From Ulva prolifera (lineage: Eukaryota; Chlorophyta; Ulvophyceae; Ulvales; Ulvaceae): a DNA stretch of 64,000 bases. The notes under the pieces were generated by a model, which worked only from the letters and a program-made list of their open reading frames with translations, made no database searches and had not been told where the DNA came from. A program made the translations under genes and the position numbers. The DNA lies in assembly GCA_023078555.1 (NCBI GenBank), contig CM041196.1, forward strand, positions 11,612,985 to 11,676,984, in the 5' to 3' direction. Shown here one piece after another: positions 1-13,500 of the stretch (positions are counted from its first letter, which is position 1; each line of letters opens with the position of its first letter).

Positions 1-341
1 CTCATTCAATAGGATACAGATGTTATGGCCCTTCTCACCGGCATTGTCTGGGTGGCAAATCTTGGCCAGCTGCCTGTAAGCAGACTTGATCTCCTCGTCG
101 CTAGCGTCGTCGTCGACCTGTACACACATGCCATGCTGCACAGCTGGATAAGGCATCGAACGGACACACCCACATCCAACAATGATGAACTATTTCCTCG
201 ATGACATGGTGCTCGGCTGGATGACGTGCTGAGCAGGACTCAGCATCAATCACCACACCTGGAGCACCGAGTAATAGTCCACTACACCGCTGCGAAGGAC
301 CACCGCCTCGACGTCCGGTGTCTTCGTCCTTGCTTCACCTT
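1..341 (-). CDS. J-domain (DnaJ-like) protein, partial, plastid type
   Basis: Two minus-strand exons are visible. The first, 341 to 259, ends ...VDYYSVLQ before a GTGTGG donor. The second, 117 to 1, starts after a TACAG acceptor in phase 0 and runs off the left edge. Joined, they read as a J domain: helix I (DYYSVL), helix II (DEEIKSAYRQLAK), the catalytic loop HPD in CHPDNAGEKGH, and the start of helix III (LLNE). The HPD tripeptide is what stimulates Hsp70 ATPase. The HPD-x-AGEKGH-x-LLNEA pattern is typical of plant and cyanobacterial J proteins of the DJC76/77/82 kind, which are plastid-targeted, but the targeting peptide is not resolved here: the 341-259 exon begins with two bases of a split codon, so at least one upstream exon is missing. 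C-terminal domains lie outside the window. J-domain identity is sure; the subfamily is inference. Confidence 0.85.
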
Positions 342-3300
342 CTGCAACTGCACATTAAACTGTCCTTAGTACCTTTAGGCATCATGATAGCGGCGTCAAT
401 TGGCTGGACATGCGTCAGCACGACTCGAGCAATCACGACTTGGACGCAGACAAAATCAAGACCTGCCAGCATGAACGTTGCAACGGCTGCCAACAAGAAG
501 TTGATAGCAGAACACGATCTCTGAGAAGGATTTTGGCTGCTTCAGGATACATACCGGCGCACACAGGTGCCCCTCTTGGCGAGCACTGCACCAATGGCCT
601 GGCAGCAGATCCCGACTGGCACGCTCCAGAGGAGACAAAGACTCTCCTATGTGCGCATGATGCACTTCCCGTCGCGGATGCCGATGTGTGCGATGACTTC
701 ATATTGTTTCGTGACGAGCTGCAAAAAGGGAAACCAGAGGAGACTTGAAGCGGTGGCACTGTTCGATTCGATATTTACAGCAGCAGCATATACAACATTC
801 AAGAAGCTCCGAGCTAGTTTTCAGAAAGTCAAAGAGGAAAGGCGGGAGGGATCTGGCTAAGCGAACGAAGCAGCAGCACGTATGCACGAATGCAATATGG
901 TGCACATGCAAGCTTCTCTGGTGGCGATCTTCTCCATCCTTTGCCTCAAGAAGGGTTTGCTAGGCTCCTCGTCGTGTGCCTGGCGGACTTCATGCCGCAG
1001 CAGTGTGCACATGCATGCGTCAAGATACGCACGATCTAGTTCCGGCGTGTGCGAGATTGCTGACGAGGATTCGCCTCCGCAAGGCGTGTGCCCTATGCCC
1101 TGGCCCAGCGCACGCATTCGGCGAGTACTGATGCAGGTGCTCCTGCAATTCTAACTGGTGAACTGTCCGGATTCAGCCTCACGTGCGCGTCTACTCGCGC
1201 GCTGCCGGTGAGCGAGCGTACTCACTAGTACGTCGCGCGCATTCTGTGTCGCCAAGTGACCGCTCAGCTCCGGCTGCCTACATTTGCACATGTACAGATT
1301 CATGGTGAGTATCATGAATGAGCGTCATAAACATGTATTGCATTGTAGCGCTACTGAACCGAAGACCATCAACATTGCCACTCCACTTCCGAGCGATTTC
1401 AGCACGCTGCATCAAGCAAACAAAAACACAGCACTGCAGGGCGCCTCTTGTACTCGTGTTGTCTATATTCCAAGGAGAAAAGCATCAGCTAGCTCACCTA
1501 CGTCGTGGATCCGACCATGCAGGAATGTTCGACTCTCTGTGGGCAAGTCAAGATCGACAGCAGCACATGCTTGACACAACTCCAGGCTCGTACATGAGCA
1601 TTCTTATATTCGATGCATGTCCAAACGCCTGTGTTTTTGCGGTGCTGCAAGGATGAAGGCAGCAATGAAAATCTGCACTGTGCATGGCTCTTGCCAAAAC
1701 CGATGCACGATGGGAGTTCCTCGCACAGAACTGGCTAGCGACTGATCACGGACGTACTTCTTTCCTCAGCGACGCTGACGTTGCATCTCTGCTCATAGGG
1801 ATCGCTGTGCATCATATGTAGCGTATGTTAGCTCAACTTCATATGTGCAGCGGACACAGACTGCCCGGGGTGTTGTATGCTGAACATTACATGCAACCAT
1901 CATGAAATGTGAATTCCTTTACTTATGAAGCTTTCCAGCTTCGGATTCGTCAGCCAGCTGACAGCCGTTTTCAAATGTCCACCGCCTGTGTTCCAGAAGC
2001 AATGCACCAGACCAAGATACCAGTTTTCAGAGGCTCCCCACGAGCAAAGATCACCAATATTCTGAGTTCGGAGCCCCCCTGGAGCCTGATGTGCGTTGCC
2101 TATCTGCTCCAGAGACTGACGTGGACATGCGTCCGGCTGTGAAACGGTGCATGCAACATCGAAATGAACCGTATGGGCGAATGCAGTTCAGATTAGTGCA
2201 GAATCTAGCCCATCGATCCGCAACTGGTGGCGTTGGGGGTCCGCCGGTGTGACTGTGGGAATGGCACAGGCAATCAAAGTGTTTGTGTGTGGTACACCAG
2301 AATCCGCAGTCACTCGGGCTTCATGGCGTTCCATCCAAGCAGCTGCCTTGTGCCCTAGCTAGGCTCAAAGAGAGAGGCTTCACTCGATGGAGTTGCATGT
2401 GCACATGCATGGCAGAGTTGCATGTGCACATGGAAGTTGTCATCAGGCCTTCTTGTTCAATGTCTGTGCAATCATGCATACAAACGCACACACCTTAAGC
2501 CTAGCAACCTCCTTCCATCCAGCCAGCCAGCTATTCGTGAATTCGAAGCCACCACCCCCACGTGCTGGTCCGAGGCCTGCAGCCATCTCAGTGTCGTGAA
2601 GCTCGCAATCACACTTGAAAACTCACAGGCATCTGGGCCAATGAATCTTTCGCAGTATCACTGGACTGCGACATACTCATATAATCATTTGGTCAAGTCC
2701 ACGCGCAGCCATAGATTGCTCGGAGGCTGATCACATGCGAACGGCCCAATGGTGCCCTGGAGATGTTGACGGCTGCTTACAGGGCACAGCTACGCTACGC
2801 GAGCTCGGCAGGCCTGATGGGACTCATGTTCCTGTCTGCCGACCTCTCGCCGCACAGGTGCCAGTGGCCTGATCAGCGCTTGCGACCCGCCCATGGCGCC
2901 ATCACATACGTCAGCGTCGGCGATCTGGAACTCAGGCTGTAGGGGAGATCTCCCCGGCTTTTGCCGCCTGGTGACACCGCCAGGCTTTGCTGCCTGGGGC
3001 CTACACGCGATGCTCTGGAGCACAGCACTGCAACCTGGCACCGCGTCGGTTGGAGGTACACAACACACCTGGTGGGTGTGGATGTGCGTCCGTAGACGCA
3101 GCCACTGCTCAGGCACGGCCCGCTCCTGCGGCGTTGTCATAGTGTGGTACCGGGAAAGGCTATTGAGATTATTATTATATTTTATCATATTCTATTATAT
3201 TTTATTTATTCTATTGTTCTACTGTGGGTGGGTGTGAGCGTGTTATCAGGACGGAGTCAGGGAGGCATACGGCACCGCAAGGACAACGCACAGGGTCAGG

Positions 3301-3370
3301 TACGCCGACGCCATCGCCAACAGTAGATGAAGCTGCCTAGGCACAACAGCGCAAACACATCACCGGCAGC

Positions 3371-3417
3371 GTGTGGCAGTCCAGTGATATGACCGCTCTA
3401 CCACTGGACTGCCACAC
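3371..3417. repeat. Perfect 16-bp inverted repeat (hairpin)
   Basis: GTGTGGCAGTCCAGTG at 3371-3386 is exactly reverse-complemented at 3402-3417, with a 15-nt loop. Nothing coding surrounds it. It could be a structured RNA stem or a small transposon relic; no function is evident. Confidence 0.8.
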
Positions 3418-4692
3418 TCCCGCGTACAGAAGGACCACCAACTGGGGGGTGTGAATGTGGTTACACAGAAGAGAGGCCGGGTACCGGGCCGTTCCTAGGA
3501 GTCCATCCGCAAATCCACTCACACATTCATGGCACCAGGCCGGGTACGAGCACGTACCACAGCCCTGCCGGTGATGCCAGCCAAAGATTGAAGCCCCGCA
3601 CGGAGCACAAGAGCATTCCCCTACCAACTAGTACCAGCTGGGGGGTGTGGATGTGTGTGCATGCTGTAGTGCACGAGGGGTGTGGGGCGGTGTGCTTGGG
3701 AGCGCGGTGTGGGGCTGTGCCACCGTGCCTGACTGGTTGATGAGAGTGATCTACATTTTTTTGTTTTGTTTGGGGGCAGCGTTGATGCACTTGTGTTGTG
3801 ACGGGTGCGGTGGTGCGGGTTTCTGGGTGTGCACTTGACGCGCTTGCTTCTTCCGCAGTGCTGCCCGCCTCGCCACCCTTATCCTTGTAACACTTGTGTT
3901 GTGCTGCTTGCCAGCCCGATGGCTGCGGTGGCGCCTGCCCCTCAGGCTGGCGGTGGACGATTTGTTGGGTTGAGAGCTCTGTTCATGGAGCGTTTGATGT
4001 AGTTGTGCTGGGTTGTTGTCCGGATGGTCTGCTGAGATGAGGAATCGGCCATCGCTGCCCGTGGAATCACTGCATAATTCTGTGGCTTACCGGGGGCTGC
4101 AAGGGTCTGGAGTCTCGGGGTGACTTGACCGTTGTTTGGCCACGCAGTGGCGATGTCCCATGCAGTGCATGGCATGCAGGCGTGATCACACGGTGTCCAA
4201 CGCGATCAGTGGGATCGTGAGCCCACTAGCGTTGTGACATTGTACCTGACGTCTGGTCCAATCGTCCATAGAATGGAGACGCTGGTTCAGGCTCGCCAGA
4301 CTCTGAGAAGCTGCCCAAACGGAACACGTATGGGACCAGATGCTTGGATGATTCTTCAGACTGGCCCGGCAGATAAAGCCATGTTACCGACCTACAGCCT
4401 GGATATCAGCAAAGGCTTGAGAATGTGATGTGTCAGCTCTACAACGCAGGCCGGTTGACGGAGTTGCCGCTGGCATGGACATATCTCACATGTGAGAGCA
4501 AAGCTTTGGTTGTGAGATGCTGAGTCGGAGTAGGTGCTGGTCGTGCCCAGCAGTGATGCCTGACTGTCTGGTGCCGTTCTTGCGGGCAGGTTCTGCACGA
4601 CCTGGTAGGCAACTTCTGCGATCTTGCCTACAAAGTCCTGTACGAGCTTGCTGTCCACTGAGGCTGGTTGGCCATGGGCGGTGTGTTGCTCA

Positions 4693-4730
4693 TGGCTATT
4701 CAGCCACAGATCGTGGCTATTCAGCCACAG
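4693..4730. repeat. Two 17-bp direct repeats
   Basis: TGGCTATTCAGCCACAG occurs at 4693-4709 and again at 4714-4730 (21-bp period). Each copy has a GGCT...AGCC dyad. No function is evident. Confidence 0.7.
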
Positions 4731-5367
4731 CCGCTCCCGGTCGTTCTCAAGCCGCAAATGCACACCAACAAAAAGAATGAGGTCTGCCAAAAATTAGTGA
4801 TAGATATTATTCTTCTGATGGAAGGCTTACAATTCAGATGCTTGAAATCAAGATCTTGTGAATTACGTTCCGCAAGTGCCTGGTCTGCATGTCAACATCT
4901 GTGCGTGCAGAATGAGTGCCACCCACTATGGACTGCGCTTTTGAAAAGGTTTGCGGTGCCAAATAACGCCAAGGCGTTGAATTGCGGGTGGCGTACTTGC
5001 GATCAAGCGCATGTCCGCGAAACACGCAGCTGCAGTCTCGATCGTGAGGGACGATCGACGATGCAAAAGCACGTTCGCTTGGCGAAGTCACTGCATTATA
5101 AAACAGGCGACAGAATGGTAGTCAGCTCATTGCTCCACAGACTGCTTTTGCATCTTCTGACCGCGAATGTTCACGTGAGCCAAATGCCTTTTAATACGAC
5201 ATGTTCTGTACGCGGCAAGCGTGGTGCGCCCCATCCCATGGGCTCCGTTTTTCAGATCGCGGCACCCTCCACTGAAATATAACTAATGCTGCTGCCACAC
5301 GTTCGCACAGAATTCAGTTGCAGCACCTTTAATTCTTCGCGGCTTTCATCACTCCTACAGCGCCACC

Positions 5368-6246
5368 ATGTTCTCGTCAACTGCAACACGCTCCTCTCGC
5401 GTCCCTGCGCGCGCAGCACGCACGCAACACGTGATTGCGCGTGCTGAGCCAATCAACGCTGACATCAGGAAGGACGAGCCGAAGGTTGTTGACATGATGT
5501 CCACGGACGACATGCCCAAGAAGGTATGGAGGTCTTGGCATTCAATAGACTCGCCACGAGTGCCCCCCGAGACGAGAAACTATCAAACTGTCGTTACATT
5601 GCATTGTAGATCTCTTGCTGGATCCATTCAATGCTTTCTTGAGCGATTCCCGTGGTCAAATTTCATACCGCGTACATTACGGCGTTCTCCGACAATCAGT
5701 GTCATGGCAACCAGTGGAGAGAGCCGGTTGCTTGCATGTACAATTCCCGCCAGTCCATGATGTTTCTGGGTTTTCTGACTTCTTGGCTGTACTGCAGGGT
5801 GTGTTCTGCCGGTGCTGGAAGTCTGGAACGGTGCGCTAATCGACCTTTTAAGTTGCTGAATTAGCCGTGCTCTTGCGCCAAGAATTCTGGATACAGCGCC
5901 TCCACGAACCGATTAAAATCTGAATGCTCTAAAGTTTTCTGGGTCAAGTAGCGCGTGCATGTCAGCTGCGTCTCCCGAGTGGGGGTGCATCCACCATTTG
6001 TGGCTCAAATTGTCGATTGCTTAAAAGGCAGGCAAGCGAATCGGCATGAGCATCTAGGGATTTTTTTTTGCTGGATTCGATGTTATCAGTGGGATGCAAA
6101 GCTGCAAAGATATTGTCGCATCAGTTGCTGATGATGACAAGAAGGCCTGTGTGATGCAGTTCCCTATGTGCGATGGCACTCATGTCAAGCACAACAAGGA
6201 CACCGGGGACAACGTTGGGCCGCTCATCATCTCCAAGAGCGAGTAA
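5368..6246 (+). CDS. NEET (CDGSH iron-sulfur domain) protein, plastid type
   Basis: Three exons on the plus strand give 91 residues: 5368-5523 (52 codons, donor GTATGG), 5798-5830 (11 codons, acceptor ACTGCAG, donor GTGCGC) and 6160-6246 (28 codons plus TAA, acceptor GATGCAG). All junctions are phase 0. The protein starts [20 protein letters not shown], a Ser/Ala/Arg-rich stretch typical of an algal organelle transit peptide. The mature part carries the full cluster-binding signature, with Cys56, Cys58, Cys67 and His71 in the order CRC-x3-GT-x3-CDGTH, that is C-x-C-x2-S-x3-P-x-C-D-G-T-H. The tail [16 protein letters not shown] is close to plant NEET. The family is homodimeric, binds one 2Fe-2S per subunit through 3Cys:1His, and acts in Fe-S/iron transfer and redox homeostasis in plastids and mitochondria. 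The gene is convergent with the J/FN3 gene downstream. Identification is firm; targeting is inferred. Confidence 0.96.
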
Positions 6247-6381
6247 TGCAATCGTGAATTGGAAGCGAAGATTTTTTTTCTGGCAAACAAGAAGTTCAAG
6301 CTAAGCAGGCCATGTGATGCTGGCTGCTGTGTGGCAAAACCATAATGTGTGGCTGTAAAGCCCTCAACCTGGAGGGAACTT

Positions 6382-6386
6382 TGTAA
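6382..6386 (+). promoter_or_regulatory. TGTAA polyadenylation signal of the NEET gene
   Basis: TGTAA lies 136 nt after the NEET stop codon. It is the canonical polyadenylation signal of chlorophycean green algae, in place of AATAAA. Another TGTAA lies at about 6353. Confidence 0.6.
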
Positions 6387-7535
6387 ATTTAGTACACCAC
6401 GTGTCTGCGTCTTTCAACTGTCCGTGCACTACGTCGTAGCTGCTGGACACAAGCGGTCTCAATCCCTCACGTGCAGTGAAGTTTAGTGCAGTGTGGCTGC
6501 TTGTCATGCAGACTAACCTGAAGAATGTAGTGACTGTGTGTGGCGTGTGCTGGGATCACAGAAGCACTGTTCCAGAGCTGGGCAGACCAAAGTCGACTGT
6601 TTAGCAATGCACTACAAACTAGAGTGTGTGATTTGTCAATTTGAGGGCAGCTCGAGTGCGTTGTGACGTACGTCTCCATTGGGATCCACACAACAGAAGG
6701 CGGAGAAACAAAAATCATGTGCTGCTGCAAACCATTCGATAGTTGTGTCATCTTTAGCTCGCAGCAGCCACCGGAACAATTGCCACTAATCTCCCAACAT
6801 GAACTCAGAGATGATTGAATGCGTGGGATGATAGACTGCGTGGCGGCTCCCAAAAGGTGAACGTTCACACCCGACAGCAATGCTGTGCCAATCATGCACA
6901 ATGGTGCCAGGAACGGACGATTAACGCAGCAGCAAGGCTAGTAACAGCACATTAAATTCTACGCAGATCACCCTGCAGTTTCAACATGGAGGCCAGCAAC
7001 AGCTGGGCAATACACAGAAAGCAGACAGGTGTTGCATGCTACAAAATGAATCGCCTGAGCATCGCTGGGCGTCCCAGCATCGGATACCCTCGACACTGCA
7101 GATGTGTCCACAGCCACTGCAGTCCATGCCACATCAACCACGTAAGGCGCCACGTCGCTAATATGCCACGGCAACTTCACCACACAGTCCCCCATTTGTT
7201 ACCGGCCCAATGCTCATCACTCCGGGGTGCAACTCCAGGGCGTGACCGTGCCGGCGCATACAGTACCGACGCATACGCCAACTGACACACCCACTACCCG
7301 CCGTGCTGCCAGATGAGCATTGACAACATAGTCCACAGCGCGCAAACTTTTATCTCTTCGCTGCAAGAACCAATGACATTGCACAGCGCTGGGCGGCACG
7401 CAAGACGAATCACCGTCGAACCGGGACGTCAGCAGGCGTGCATGGGATGCAGATTCACCTCGCTGCGCCCAGCACAACAGAGAACGTGCACAGAGCGGTG
7501 ACAAGAAGGACCGAGGCAAGAAGGCCGCATGGTGC
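6387..7535. other. Intergenic, between convergent genes
   Basis: This should contain the 3' UTRs of the NEET gene (plus) and the J/FN3 gene (minus). Only short ORFs without recognisable motifs are present, and I found no TTACA (minus-strand TGTAA) here. Confidence 0.5.
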
Positions 7536-10500
7536 TCACCAAGGCTGGCCGGCCGAGGCAGCATCCGCAGTGTGCTGGTACCCGTTGACAGGCGCCACAT
7601 GCATGCCGGGAGGGACGGGGGACATTGAGTAGTGCGGGGGAGCCCAGACCGCATGCATGTACATGCCGGGGGGGCCTGAGGGGTACCACCCCTGCATGTG
7701 CTGCGCGTGCTGGGCCTGCTGCGGGTGCGGCGCGGGCGCCTGCATCTCGTAGCCGCCCTGCTTCGGATCGGAGCCTGGAGGCCCCTGCACGCATGCTGCC
7801 GCCATTGAGCGCGGCTTGACGCATGGAGCTGGAGCCGCGCCAGCAGACGGCGCGTGCGCAGAATGCAGTGAAGGTGAGAGAACCTAGGAAGTAGAGGCGC
7901 ACTGAGGAGTATCCGTAGCCACTGTAGTACCCGTTATCCCCACCTAGCTGCCCATTGGGAACGCCGTAATACCCGGGGGCCATCCCCGGGTGCTGCACAG
8001 GCGGCGGCGGGTGCGGTGGCGGGTGCGACGGCACCTGTCCGGCCATTGTGCTCGGCGTGTCGATCAGCGTGTCTGGAAGATTCATTGCCTGTGCAGTGTA
8101 TGACGGCGCAGCCATCCCGTACGGCGGCGCCGCGCCGGCGGAGCCGGGTGCAGGCGCGCCGTACACCGTGGACCCCGGGCCCACACCGAGCGGCGGCGGG
8201 GCGGTCACGGCGGCCGGCGGCGGCGCCGCGTCGCCGTCGCCATAGCCCCACAGCGCGGCCGCCTGGGGCCGGAAGCTTGCGGACGCCGCGCTAAGTGTGC
8301 TCTGCGCGGGCGGCGCGTACGCCTCCGCGGCCGCCGGGGCCACCTGCTGCACATGCGGCAGCGGGTCGAACCCCGGCCCTGCCTGCGGGGGCACCGGGTG
8401 GTCGAGGTCGTGCCCCGGGATCTGCCCCGCCGGATGCACGTGTGCTGGGGGGGGCTGCGCGGTGGGAATGGCCTCCAGTGGCGCCTCCACATGAGCGGCC
8501 CCCGCAGAGGAACTGAGACCGCCATGCGGCACGGCGCCGGGCCTCCTTTTGTTGTACGCCTGGAACAGCCGCCCCTGAGCGCTCGGCCCACGGCCCGCGC
8601 CCGGACGGGTCCCCACTCCCCCAGCGCCGCCCGTCGCCGGCACAGCCACAGGCGGCGCGGCCCAGGTCGCGGCGCCGATGCTGCCGCCGAACGGCTGCGC
8701 CGCGCCGCTGCCAGCAGCCGCGTCCGGCGGGCCCCATGCGTCGCTCGGTGCCGTATGCGGAACATGTTGGGGTGGCTGCAAGACGCTCGCGCTCTGGAGC
8801 CCTCTGCTGTCAAACAAGGCATCTGGCGAGGTCGGGCCGCCTGGCTGTGGCGCGGTGTACGCATCATGTGGAGCGTATGCGTCCGGCGGAGAGTACTGCT
8901 GCTGTGCTTCATGCCGCACAGGCTGCTGATACTGTGGCTGCGAGAAGGACTGCTGGACGTAGTCAGTGGGCTGGGGGACCGAGTGGCTGTATGGAGAGGA
9001 GCTGAACGGCTCGGCGAGGGTCGTTGAGAAATCGCTGGACTGCTCCAGCAGGGGATCGTCCAGGGGCTCTGGGATCGGAGATCTCTCTGGCTCCATCTCT
9101 GGCTCCGGTAAAGCGCCAAACGATGTCTCTGGCACCGGGTCCTCTGGAATGGCGGGCTGGTGGACTGCTGCATGTCGCCCGGTACGCCGAGCGTCTCCTC
9201 CGCTCCAGTCGCTGTTGGCCTGGCCGCGGCCCCGGCCACGCCGCCCACGCCCAGCGCCGTCATCGTGATGGCCGCGGGTGCTGCCGCGGCCCCCACGTTG
9301 GGACCCCCGGCCACCGCCGCGGCCGTTGACGCGCGGCAGGCCGCCGGCCGCAGCCACGCGCTTCGTGGCCGACGCTGCCGCGGCGGCAGCCGCGGCGGCG
9401 GCGGCGGCGCCTGCGGCGCCGTTGGCGTCGTGCGCGCCGCGCATGCCGCCTGCGGCAGACCCCCGCTGCTGCAGCGGCCGTTCCGCCGGAGGCGGCGCCG
9501 CATGCTTATGCCGCTGCGCGCCCGCCTCGACCCCCATCCGCACCAGGTCTACCGGATCTATCTGTGTCTCAGACAAGCTCCTCGCAAGGGCCTCCTGCAG
9601 AAAGCGGTTTGTTACACCAGAATCCGCAGTTCCCCCATCAATTTTCCCGGTCATGCATATACAGCACACAGATGGCAGCCATGATCTCGGCACAAAAAGG
9701 TCCTGCCCAATGTAATTCCCGGAGCCGTGAGCTGCCACACACCTGCAGCATGAGCTCCTCCTCCTCCGCCAGGGCCGCGGCCCGCTCCTCCCGCAGCCGC
9801 CGGATCTCATCCAGGGACACATCCTCAAACACCTGGCCCTCTGGCAGCGGCGATGATGACGCCGCCCCCGCCGCGTGCTGCGGTGGCGGCGCGGGCTGCG
9901 GCGGCCGGCTGCGCTCTGGCGTCGGGGCGACATTGAAGTCGTTCTGGAGAGCCGAGGGGGCTTTCGCGCGGTCCCGGCCACGCGCCCGCTTCCTGCATTG
10001 CCACAGTTACTCTTACTCTACGCATCTAATGGTGGAGGACCGTTGGAGGACCGGTGGAGGGCCGTGCAGCTGCTGTGGTGGAGGACCGTGCAGCTGCTGT
10101 GGTGGAGGACCGTGCAGCTGCTGTGGTGGAGGCTGCTGTGGTGCCGTGCAGCTGCTGTGGTGGAGGGCCGTGCAGCTGCTGCTGCTTGTGCAGAACGTAC
10201 ACACGTCCCGTAGATTGTGGATCCAGGCAGCACCGGTACCTACAATCTGATCCAGAGAGGATGGAAGGCCGCCAGCAAGGACGCCGAGCGGACATGTGTG
10301 TTGAGGCCGGGTAGACAAAGCCACTGAGTACAGGCCAACAAGAGGTAGTAGGAGGCAGGTGGCAGATGCCATCGAGCGCAGGTACGCAGCCGGTACGCAT
10401 GCGTATAGGTCTGCCACACCGGGCGCCACGTGGATCCCACGTGCAAGATGCCATTTGCATCCTCGCCAAAGCGACAGACCGTGTAACAGCACCGGACTAG

Positions 10501-13500
10501 GCTCGAGGCGAGGCGACGCAGCAGCCACTGTCTACATGCGCTCCGCAGCGTCCTCCTCAGGCGCCCCTGACCTCGACAGCAAGTCATGCTGCAAGCATGT
10601 CGGCTTGGAGCAGCAGACTTCGAGTTGATGTCGGCGTACAGCGCATGTAATCGAGTTGGAGGCTGCCGGCATGTTTGTAGGAGTGTGCCGGTGGGGGCAG
10701 GCATTCTGCCGACAGACTGCGGAAATCGACGATGCCGGCGGACTGCGGATCTCAATGCACCGCTCAGGCATGTACAGTAATGTAAGGCAAATCTAAATTG
10801 TGCTGTGCCGTGGAAACGCGGCGCACCACTCCTCCCCCCCGCCGGCGCCAGCCGCAGCGGCCTTCTCAAACGCCTCCGGGTCATAGTGCTCAAACTCCGC
10901 CACATCGGCCTCGGCACTCTCCGGAATTGGGTCGGCCGCGGCCGCTGTACCAGCCGCCGCCGCCGCCGCGCCGGCCGCGTCCTTCTTCTGCTTTTTCTTC
11001 TTCTTCTTCTTGCCGTCACCTGCGGCCGTGGGGGCGGTCCGCCGGGCGTGCTGCTCCATCAGCTTGGCATACTCTTCAGCCTCTTGGTCCAAGCGGGCCT
11101 GCATGGCACGGCAGCATCGGAGTCAGTGCTCAAATCATGTGTGTTTCAATCAGGACGCTGAGATTTGCCCATCGGCATGTTCGGCTGCAACTCTGCGGCA
11201 GTGGCTTTTGGTGTCTGGGTGACAAACATCTCTTCCCTGATGGAGCACGCATCATGCACCTTCCAACATGTGGCCCAACCGAGCGCCAGGCGGTGCCTGG
11301 ACCTGAACACAAGGGGTACACAAGCAACCCAAACCTTCCCCCCCACGCCGCCACCGGCTGGTTTGGGGCGGCAGCAAAGGACATGCACAGCATGCACAGC
11401 ATGGCAGAGCATGACGACCTCATCAAAAGACCCCCCACCGGAGTCAGGAGGAACCAGCGCACCTGGACCGCCTTCTTCCGCTCAGCTTCACGCTTTGCGG
11501 CCTCCTCTCGCGCGGCAGCCGCCACCGCCGCCTCCCGAGCCGCAGCTTCCTCCCGCTGCGCCTGCCGCCGCGCCTCTGCCTCGGCGCCGCCTGCGGCCCC
11601 CTCAGCCTGCACGCGCACAGCGGAATCGCCACCTCACCGCATGCAAGAGCCGGCCCGGTGTCGTGTGAGGTGCACCACTCGTACACATGAGAACACATAT
11701 TTGCATGCAGTAGAAATCAAAGGTGAACCCCCTCGCTCATTGCATAGAAGCGTGCAGTGTGACAACTGCTTTCGTGAGCCCACCGTGTTCTCACGGCAGC
11801 GCCCGCGACCAGCAGCGAGGCATGAGAACAGTGCCTTAACACACTCCCCAGCTGCGCATGCGTGAAGATCCTCCCGTGATGGCATGCATGCAACATGGAG
11901 CATGCCGCACGGCCGCCCACCATCAGGCAACAGAGGTCAGTGCGTACCGGCTCATTGCCGTCCTTTACGGCATCCGAAGCAGACCGCGGCGGTTTCGCCG
12001 GCGTCTTCCCGGCAGTGCGCGGCGTCGCATGCGGCCCAGCGGCCGAAGCCGCAGCCGCCGGGCTGGCCGCCGCCACCGGCCGCTTCCCCGTCGTCGCCAC
12101 CGTCGCCGTCACGCTGAAGTCGCCCATCGTGACGTCTCCCATGCCCTCGAAGCCCCCCCGCGCACGGAAGTCATACGATGTGCCGGGCACCAGCCCCTTG
12201 ACGACGACCGATGTCTCCTTCAGCCGCTGCGCGTACGGCCGCCACTCGTGGCCATCGCCGCGGCCGTGCGTCTGCCGGAACTGCAGCTCCCAGAACCCCC
12301 GCGGCGGGAACTGCACCACCACACCGGCATCGGGACACAGGCTGCGCGTCTGGTGCAACAGCATGCAGATGTGCATGCATGCATGTGTGACATGCATGCA
12401 TGTGTGACATGCATGTGTCACGCATAAATGCAACCACGGCGTTGATGCATGGACGGCATGTGCGCAAAACCATATGCGCCACGTCGAGGCCATTCAGTCC
12501 CAGACTCGTCGCCGAGGGCATGAGGAAAGGAACGCGATCGTCGGTGGGCGATGGCCGGGTACGCACCGCGCCCCTGAGCTTGCGGTTGCGGTCGATGGTG
12601 AGGGTGACCGAGGTGTCCGAGACGTCCGTCTTGACGGGCTTCGGCAGCTTGTCGATCACCTTCATCACGTCGGCCTTCACCTGCCGCATGTGCAGCCGCT
12701 CCGCCTCCCGCCGCTGGTGCTCATACTGCAAGCGCACCGCCGTCGTCAGTAGACGCATGCATGCTGCCCCCGGGTGAAGCGCACATGCCTTCTGCCGCAG
12801 GAGGACGGCTTGCACGTGGTGATGTGCCGCTGGGCGTGGCATCGCCACCATGCCGTGGAGGTGCGGCACAGTGCAGCCTGGGCCACCGGGCTGACCTGGA
12901 CATTAAAAAGATAAAAAATACCCATGGCAGCAGCATGCATGACTCTCACGGCGCCGATGCAAGTCAAGACGGGCGCCACGGTGCCGCTTCAAGCAGACAT
13001 GCATGTTCGCGTAGCGCACCAGGGCGTTCTCAGCTGCGAGGTTCTTCTCATAGTCCTCCTGGGAGAAGACGGGGCGGTCCGGGCTGAGGCTGCGCTGCCG
13101 CGCCGGCCGCCTCCGCGGCCGGGCGTGGTCGTACGCCGAGAAGTGGCACCCCTCCTCGTCGCTGTCCCCGTCATCGCCACTGATGTCGTCGTGGAAGCGG
13201 CCACCGTAGCCGCCGCCGTAGCCGCCGCCGTAGCCGCCGCCGTAGCCGCCGGGGGCCCCGCGGCTGGGGCGGCCGCCGGTCTCAAACATCGGGATGTCGA
13301 AGCTGAAGCTCGCGCCGCCGCCCATGTTGAAGCCTGGGCCTCCGCCTGCAAACGGAGGGGCATTACAGCATGTGGAGGCGGCTGCGGGCTGCAAGGGGCG
13401 AGTGGATGTGGCCACAGGTACCCACACGCATGTGGAGGCGGCCTCGGACTCCTAGAGGCGTGTAGAGACGGGTCTGGGGTGCAGCGGGTGATGCTGGGGA

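Larger units (their letters stand above)
342..5367. other. 5 kb without a supportable gene
   Basis: Upstream exon(s) of the J-domain gene probably lie in the first few hundred bases. One possible minus-strand exon, 718 to 647, has a good polypyrimidine-AG acceptor but could not be joined in phase. The rest has only short ORFs on both strands. It holds small repeats: GTTGCATGTGCACATG twice near 2394-2429, a CTGGGGGGTGTG(A/G)ATGTG motif near 3440 and 3632 with a weaker copy near 3070, and an AT-rich patch at 3160-3225. Confidence 0.6.

Noticed and set aside
647..718. Possible exon LVTKQYEVIAHIGIRD, then GKCIMRT and stop, on the minus strand after a TTTTTGCAG acceptor
   Set aside because: Could not be joined in phase to the J-domain exon and matches no family I know; one good acceptor is not enough.
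8205..9503. 432-residue minus-strand ORF and long plus-strand ORFs in 8.3-9.7 kb
   Set aside because: GC-rich frame shadows of the 9594-7903 exon; very Arg/Ala-biased and not flanked by splice signals.
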